Source of the DNA: Streptomyces sp. NBC_01591
Lineage (GTDB): Bacteria > Actinomycetota > Actinomycetes > Streptomycetales > Streptomycetaceae
Assembly (NCBI RefSeq): GCF_035918155.1
Contig: NZ_CP109327.1
Span: forward strand, 806,001-870,000
Length of the DNA stretch: 64,000 nucleotides
Direction: 5' to 3'
In this document: positions 59,119 to 64,000 of the stretch, one piece after another
How the letters are laid out: each line of letters starts with the position of its first letter
Numbering within the stretch: position 1 is the first letter of the stretch
Program-made: the position numbers and the translations under genes
Notes under the pieces: generated by a model
Seen by the model: only the letters and a program-made list of their open reading frames with translations
Database searches by the model: none
Told to the model about the DNA's origin: nothing

Positions 59119-60387
59119 ATGGAACTCAAAAGACGGTCGCTGCTTGCTGCCATCGGCGCCGGCACCGCTGCCGCCGCCCTCAGTGCGTGCGGCACCGGCA
59201 CTTCGGCGGGCGGTTCCGCCGACGGCCCCGCCGAGGGTGAGATCACTCTGCTCACCCCGATCTACGAAGGCGCCGACGGCAAGACGCTGTTGGAGAAGGA
59301 GATACTCGGCGGGTTCCGGAAGAAGTATCCGGACGTCAAGGTGAACGTGGACTACACCACGTACGACCAGCTCAACGAGAAGATCACCACAGGGCTCGCA
59401 GGCGGTCTGCTGCCCGACGTGCTGATGATGGGCGTGGGCTGGATCCCGCCGTTCGCCGCGAAGAAGGCGATCGCCGAGCTGCCGGAGAAGTTCGCCACCG
59501 CGCACGACTACGAGAAGCGGGTCCTGGAGCCGTCCCGGTACGACGGCAAGCTGTACGCGCTGCCGGTCGTCCTCGACACCCGCATCGTCGTCTACCGCAA
59601 GGACCACTTCGCCGAGGCCGGCATCAAGAAGACCCCGGCGAACTGGGCCGAACTACGCGCCGTGGCCAAGCAGCTGACCAAGGACGGCCGGTTCGGATTC
59701 GACCCGTTCTCCATCCATCTGCGCCAGTGCTGGGAGACCTTCCTCTTCGCCAACGGCGGCCAGCTGTTCAGCGCGGACGGCAAGAAGGTGCTGTTCACCG
59801 ACGCCCGCGGGGTCGAGGCGCTGCAGTTCTTCAAGGACCTGATCAAGGACGGCTCCGCCGACTACGCCAAGAAGACGGACCTCGGGGCCCCGACCAACGT
59901 ACAGACCGGCAAGGCGTCGATGATGATGACGAGCAGTGCCCTGTGGAAGCAGGTCGGGGAACAGAATCCGGAACTCCTCAAGGACGACAAGCTCGGGGCG
60001 TTCATCCTCGCCAACCGCAAGCCCGCGATGCTCCAGGGCGGCACGCTCGTCACCCAGTCCGCCAGTTCCAAGCACCCGGCAGCGGCCCGTGCGCTCGTCG
60101 AGTACCTCGCGACGCCCGAGTCCATCCTCGGTGCGGCCAAGCAGCGAGGATCGGTGCCCGGGCTGAAGGATCTCAGCGACTCCAGCTATGTGAAGGAGAA
60201 CAAGTTCGTCGATCTCTCCCTGCAGAGCATGGGTGACGCGTGTTCGGAGGGCGGCACCGCTGCCTGGATGGAGATCCGCGAAAAGATCAAGCCCACGCTG
60301 GAGCCCGCCATCGTGGGCAGCCAGTCCGCGAAGGACGCCATCGCGGAACTCGGCCGGCTCGCCGAGGCCGCCATCGGCCGGATGTAA
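59119..60387 (+). CDS. CUT1-family sugar-binding lipoprotein
   Basis: 422 residues, ATG 59119 after AAAAGGGG. Signal with a twin Arg (MELKRRSLLAA) and lipobox LSAC (Cys about 24). SBP_bac_1 fold: FRKKYPDVKVNVDYTTYDQL, GLLPDVLMMGVGW, YALPVVLDTRIVVYRKDHF, GKASMMMTSSALWKQ. It binds an oligosaccharide and delivers it to the two downstream permeases. No ATPase gene is present, as usual for Streptomyces systems that share the MsiK ATPase. Confidence 0.9.
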   Translation: MELKRRSLLAAIGAGTAAAALSACGTGTSAGGSADGPAEGEITLLTPIYEGADGKTLLEKEILGGFRKKYPDVKVNVDYTTYDQLNEKITTGLAGGLLPDVLMMGVGWIPPFAAKKAIAELPEKFATAHDYEKRVLEPSRYDGKLYALPVVLDTRIVVYRKDHFAEAGIKKTPANWAELRAVAKQLTKDGRFGFDPFSIHLRQCWETFLFANGGQLFSADGKKVLFTDARGVEALQFFKDLIKDGSADYAKKTDLGAPTNVQTGKASMMMTSSALWKQVGEQNPELLKDDKLGAFILANRKPAMLQGGTLVTQSASSKHPAAARALVEYLATPESILGAAKQRGSVPGLKDLSDSSYVKENKFVDLSLQSMGDACSEGGTAAWMEIREKIKPTLEPAIVGSQSAKDAIAELGRLAEAAIGRM

Positions 60388-60399
60388 GGACCCGTCACT

Positions 60400-61368
60400 G
60401 TGGGAGCGACATCCGTATTGAAGGCGAGGCCCACGCGGCCGCCTTCCCCGACCGGGCACCCGGTCGTGAAGAAACGCACCGGCCGGGCACCCACCGGCCC
60501 GGGGCGCCGCAGGCAACGCGCCGGCATGCTGATGGTGGCGCCCGCGCTGCTGCATGCCTCGCTCTGGATCGGCCTGCCTGTCGTCGCGTCGGTGGTTCTG
60601 GCCTTCACGAAGTACGACGTGCTGACGGCGCCGCAGTTCGTGGGCCTGGACAACTTCCGGGACATGCTGGACGACGCAGTGTTCCGCAAGTCCATCGTCA
60701 ACACCGTCGTCTACACCTTCTTCACCGTGCCGTTCGGCATGATGCTGGGGCTGCTCGTGGCCCTGGCGCTGCACACCGGGCTGAAGGCACGAGGCATCTT
60801 CCGTACCGCGGTCTTCATTCCCCAGGTGACGGCGACCGTCGCGATCGCCCTGGTCTGGCTGTGGATCTACAACCCGGGCAACGGGCTGCTGAACACGCTC
60901 CTGTCGTTCCTCGGGATCCAAGGCCCGGCCTGGCTGTCGTCGACATCGTGGGCGATGCCGTCGGTGATCCTGGTCGGCATCTGGCAGGGCATCGGCATGA
61001 AGATGCTCATCTACTTGGCCGCGCTGCAGTCCCTGCCGAAGGAACTGTACGAGGCGGCTTCGGTGGACGGCGCGTCCAAGGTGCGCCAGTTCTTCTCGAT
61101 CACTCTGCCGCTGCTGAAACCCGCGACGTTCTTCGTCCTCATCACGTCGATGATCAGCGCGTTCCAGTCCTTCGACCAGATCTACATCCTGACCGACGGC
61201 GGCCCGGGCAACAGCACCACGATGATGACGTTCGAGATCTACAAGTCCGCCTTCCGGGAGTTCCGCATCGGCTACGCCTCCGCGCAGTCACTGGTGCTGT
61301 TCGTGCTGCTGATGGGCTTCACCCTGGTCAACCGGCGGATCATGGGAGGCACCCGTGGCCACAACTGA
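60400..61368 (+). CDS. CUT1 sugar ABC permease (MalF-like)
   Basis: 322 residues, GTG 60400 after AAGGA. A basic N-terminus precedes six helices; the MalF-type EAA loop is YEAASVDGASKVRQFFSITL. Together with the next permease it forms the membrane pore. It is 12 bp after the binding-protein gene and overlaps the next gene by 14 bp. Confidence 0.9.
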   Translation: MGATSVLKARPTRPPSPTGHPVVKKRTGRAPTGPGRRRQRAGMLMVAPALLHASLWIGLPVVASVVLAFTKYDVLTAPQFVGLDNFRDMLDDAVFRKSIVNTVVYTFFTVPFGMMLGLLVALALHTGLKARGIFRTAVFIPQVTATVAIALVWLWIYNPGNGLLNTLLSFLGIQGPAWLSSTSWAMPSVILVGIWQGIGMKMLIYLAALQSLPKELYEAASVDGASKVRQFFSITLPLLKPATFFVLITSMISAFQSFDQIYILTDGGPGNSTTMMTFEIYKSAFREFRIGYASAQSLVLFVLLMGFTLVNRRIMGGTRGHN

Positions 61369-62278
61369 GCTTCACAGGCCCGGGGTTGCGGAGAAGGACC
61401 GGCCCCGGACGAAGGGCAAGCCGCTCTCCGTCGGCCGGATCGCGCTCTATCTGACGCTCAGCGTCGTCTCGCTGCTGATGGTGGCACCGTTCGTCTGGAT
61501 GGTCCTCACCTCGCTCAAGACCCCGGTGGAGATCGCCTCCCAGGACGCCGGGCTGCTGCCGGAACACTGGGAGTTCGGGAACTATGTCGACGCACTGAAG
61601 GCGGCGCCGTTCGCGACGTACGCGCGCAACAGCTTCATCATCGCGTTCAGTCACACCCTCATCAATGTGGTCGTGGCGTCGATGGCCGGGTACTCGCTGG
61701 CGCGGATCAAGTTCCGGGGCAGCGAGGTCATCTTCTACCTCTTCATCGCCGCGCTGATGATCCCCACGTACACCAAGGTGCTGCCGGAGTTCCTGATCGT
61801 CCGCTTCATGCCGCTGGCCGGCGGGAACGACATCTTCGGCCAGGGCGGCAGCGGCTGGCTGGACTCCTGGTGGGCGCTCATCATTCCCGGCGCCGTCACT
61901 CCGTTCGCGGTCTTTCTCTTCCGCCAGTTCTATCTGGACCTTCCGGTGGAACTGGAGGAGGCGGCCAGGCTCGACGGTCTCGGCGAGTTCCGGATCTACG
62001 CCCGGATCATGACGCCGCAGGTCAAGCCCGCGCTCACCACCGTGGCGCTGCTGACCTTCGAGTCGTCGTGGAACAACTTCCTCTGGCCACTGCTGGTGAC
62101 CCGTACGGACAGCCTGCGGGTGATCCAGGTGGGACTCTCCGTCTTCAAGACGGAGAACGGCCCCCAGTGGCACTTCCTGATGGCCGGCACCACGCTGGCC
62201 ACCCTGCCCATGGTCATTCTCTTCCTCATCGGCCAGCGCTACTTCGTGCAGGGCTTCGCGACCGCCGGCCTCAAGTGA
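61355..62278 (+). CDS. CUT1 sugar ABC permease (MalG-like)
   Basis: 307 residues, GTG 61355 with GGGAGG 5 nt upstream inside the previous gene. Six helices; EAA loop EEAARLDGLGEFRIYARIMT. Pairs with the MalF-like permease. A cytosolic ATPase (probably MsiK) must be supplied from elsewhere. Confidence 0.9.
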   Translation: MATTELHRPGVAEKDRPRTKGKPLSVGRIALYLTLSVVSLLMVAPFVWMVLTSLKTPVEIASQDAGLLPEHWEFGNYVDALKAAPFATYARNSFIIAFSHTLINVVVASMAGYSLARIKFRGSEVIFYLFIAALMIPTYTKVLPEFLIVRFMPLAGGNDIFGQGGSGWLDSWWALIIPGAVTPFAVFLFRQFYLDLPVELEEAARLDGLGEFRIYARIMTPQVKPALTTVALLTFESSWNNFLWPLLVTRTDSLRVIQVGLSVFKTENGPQWHFLMAGTTLATLPMVILFLIGQRYFVQGFATAGLK

Positions 62279-62325
62279 CCGGCACCGGTCCCGACGACCG
62301 TTTTTCCTCGAAAGGTACTTACTCC

Positions 62326-63090
62326 ATGTCTGCTGATCTCAACGGCTCCCGCGCACTGGTGACAGGGGCGGGCCACGGAATCGGCCGTGCCATCGCCGTC
62401 GCGCTCGCCGAGGCCGGCGCCGACGTCGCCGTCCACTACCACTCCTCCGCCGACGAGGCCGCGAAGACGGTCTCCGCGATCGAGGCGCTGGGCCGCCGGG
62501 CGAAGGCGTTCAAGGCCGATGTCACGGTGACCGGCGACGTGGACCGGCTCGTCGACGAGGCGACCGGCTTCCTCGGCGGCCTGGACGTCCTGGTCTGCAA
62601 CGCGGGTCATCTGATCGGCCGGGCCACCATCGCCGAGATGTCCGACGACCACTTCGACCAGGTCCTCTCCACCAATCTGACGTCCACGTTCCGCACCGTG
62701 CGCGCCGCGCTGCCGCACCTGAAGCAGTCGTCGGCAGGCCGCATCATCACGATGTCCTCGCTGGCCGCGCACAACGGCGGCGGCCCCGGCTCGGTGGCCT
62801 ACGCGGCGGCCAAGGCCGGTGTGCGCGGTTTCACCAAGGGTCTGGCCAAGGAGCTCGGCGGTACGGGCATCACCGTCAACACCGTCGCTCCCGGCTTCAT
62901 CAAGGGCACCGCCTTCCACGACACGTTCACCGCGCCCGAGGCGCAGCAGGCGATGGAAGCGGGCATCCCCGTCGGCCGGGCCGGCACCCCCGAGGACGTC
63001 GCCGCCGCGGTCGTCCACCTGGCGTCGCCGTCGTCCGGCTTCCTCACCGCCACCACCGTGGACATCGACGGTGGCGTGTGGCCGCGTTGA
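62326..63090 (+). CDS. SDR-family oxidoreductase (FabG/KduD-like)
   Basis: 254 residues, ATG 62326 after AAAGG. Classical short-chain dehydrogenase: cofactor motif VTGAGHGIGRAIA (about 13-25), NAG at 88-90 region, catalytic Ser in ITMSSLAAHNGG and Tyr/Lys in VAYAAAKAGV. In this context (sugar importer before it, polysaccharide-lyase-like gene after it) it may reduce a keto-uronate such as DEH or DKI, but the sequence alone cannot separate this from generic FabG-type reductases. Confidence 0.85.
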   Translation: MSADLNGSRALVTGAGHGIGRAIAVALAEAGADVAVHYHSSADEAAKTVSAIEALGRRAKAFKADVTVTGDVDRLVDEATGFLGGLDVLVCNAGHLIGRATIAEMSDDHFDQVLSTNLTSTFRTVRAALPHLKQSSAGRIITMSSLAAHNGGGPGSVAYAAAKAGVRGFTKGLAKELGGTGITVNTVAPGFIKGTAFHDTFTAPEAQQAMEAGIPVGRAGTPEDVAAAVVHLASPSSGFLTATTVDIDGGVWPR

Positions 63091-64000
63091 GGCGGATCGC
63101 CCGGGAGCGGGGCGGCTGGTGGCACGCGTACGTCTGCCCGGCGCACGGCGTGGAGCTCGACCACGGCGATCTGCTCGCCGGGGTGTTCCCCGAGGGCGGT
63201 GCGCGTTGTGCGTACGGCTGCCGGGTGGACGACGAGGCGGTGCGCGGCGCCTGGCTGGTGCTCTCGCACCAGGCGTGGGCGCGGCACCTGCGGGTGCTGG
63301 CCCACCGCAAGGAGCGCGCGGAGTCCGTGTCGCGGCTCGTGGAGTACGCGGGGCTGTACGCGTCGCTGGCCACCGAGCGGCACGGCGAGGCCCAGTCCTG
63401 GATGCTGCGCGGCAGGCTCTTCCACCAGGCGCTGACCGATGCCATCTGGGCGGTGAACGTCGGGCACGCCGTGATCACGCTCGCCGAGCACTCGACCGAG
63501 GACCTGGCCCCGGTGCTTCCGTTGCTGGACGCGCTGGAGCAGGCCGCTCTCGACGCCCGGGACGTGCTCACCGGCCAGGGCCACCTCGCCTCCAACTACA
63601 CCGCGTGGCTCAACGCGGCCGGTGTGGCGGCGAGCCGGGGGGCCGCGGCGGCTCGTGGCAGCGAGTGGGAGGGCGCCGGGCAGTGGCTGGAGGGCGAGCA
63701 CGGGCTGTACGCGCATCTGCGGGTCGCGGTCGCCGATGACGGCTGGGAGTGGGAGGGCAGCACCTACTACCACGGGTTCGTGCTGCGGGCCGCGCTGCTG
63801 GCGCTGCGGGGCACCGACCCCGCGGCGGTTCCGTCCGATGTGGTGGGTGTGCTGGCCGGGATGACGGATGTGCTGGCGGCGATCGCCACGCCGGGCGGCA
63901 TCCTGCCGGCGCTGCACGACGGCCCGTATCTGCGTGGTCCGCTCGCCCTGGAGTGGCTCGAACTCGTCGCGCTTGCCCAGCAGTTGGTGCCGTCACCGGC
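63078..64000 (+). CDS. Heparinase II/III-like protein, N-terminal part
   Basis: GTG 63078 overlaps the SDR gene by 13 bp; the frame is open to the right edge (about 307 residues). The visible helical (alpha/alpha)-toroid region has WWHAYVCPAHGVELDHGDLL with two further cysteines (ARCAYGCRVDD), a segment GHLASNYTAWLNAAGVAA and GWEWEGSTYYHGFVLRAALL, typical of heparinase II/III and alginate-lyase-type toroid domains. It has no signal peptide, so it would act inside the cell on imported oligosaccharide. The catalytic beta-domain is outside the window. Confidence 0.72.
   Translation, partial: MAALRRIARERGGWWHAYVCPAHGVELDHGDLLAGVFPEGGARCAYGCRVDDEAVRGAWLVLSHQAWARHLRVLAHRKERAESVSRLVEYAGLYASLATERHGEAQSWMLRGRLFHQALTDAIWAVNVGHAVITLAEHSTEDLAPVLPLLDALEQAALDARDVLTGQGHLASNYTAWLNAAGVAASRGAAAARGSEWEGAGQWLEGEHGLYAHLRVAVADDGWEWEGSTYYHGFVLRAALLALRGTDPAAVPSDVVGVLAGMTDVLAAIATPGGILPALHDGPYLRGPLALEWLELVALAQQLVPSP

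Overview
The window reads as the chromosome of a Streptomyces. GC is very high, GTG and TTG starts are common, genes often overlap by 4 bp (ATGA/GTGA), rare TTA (bldA-type) codons are present, and the window carries a geosmin synthase and a complete whiE-type spore-pigment polyketide cluster. No rRNA, tRNA, CRISPR array, integrase or intact transposase was seen.

Layout. 1-5.6 kb: tail of a DUF1275 membrane protein, a cysteine-free ribosomal protein L33 with a possible Zur site, a PAS/PP2C phosphatase, an NsdB-like regulator and an APH-fold kinase. 5.6-15.9 kb: a sugar locus on the minus strand (CUT2 ATPase, two permeases, binding lipoprotein, TIM-barrel isomerase) with a divergent ROK regulator and, downstream, a large secreted ThuA/GSDH/PKD/CBM protein; a 164-bp palindromic repeat sits at the isomerase 3' end and supplies its stop codon. 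16-24.5 kb: a small secreted protein, an N-acetylmuramoyl-L-alanine amidase behind a DasR-like site, geoA, a GH95 fucosidase broken by an in-frame TAG, a 57-bp perfect hairpin element, a CGNR regulator and a DUF397 gene broken by TAA. 24.5-30.3 kb: ltp3, ltp4, DUF35 and echA19 opposite fadD19, matching the content of the mycobacterial KstR-controlled sterol side-chain region, with a perfect KstR-type box in the divergent promoter region. 30.4-39.9 kb: a beta-helix protein, an O-methyltransferase, then the whiE cluster (two cyclases, ACP, CLF, KS, cupin, SchA/CurD protein, divergent FAD hydroxylase). 39.9-52.9 kb: a tandem alpha/beta hydrolase, PaaK-like ligase, two further acyl-CoA ligases, a penicillin/AHL acylase, a cation/proton antiporter, nitronate monooxygenase and a Tat-exported serine hydrolase. 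53-55.9 kb: two small pseudogenes, a second APH kinase and an MFS exporter. 56-64 kb: RpiR regulator/EamA transporter pair with two matching operator-like palindromes, then a LacI regulator, a CUT1 sugar transporter, an SDR reductase and the start of a heparinase II/III-like lyase, which together suggest uptake and processing of a uronide-type oligosaccharide.

The most notable features are the compact sterol side-chain locus with its KstR-like box, several candidate regulon sites (DasR, Zur, PaaR-like, RpiR, LacI), four decayed genes, and the palindromic repeat that forms the end of a coding sequence. Operator assignments rest on comparison with consensus sequences recalled from the literature and are untested.
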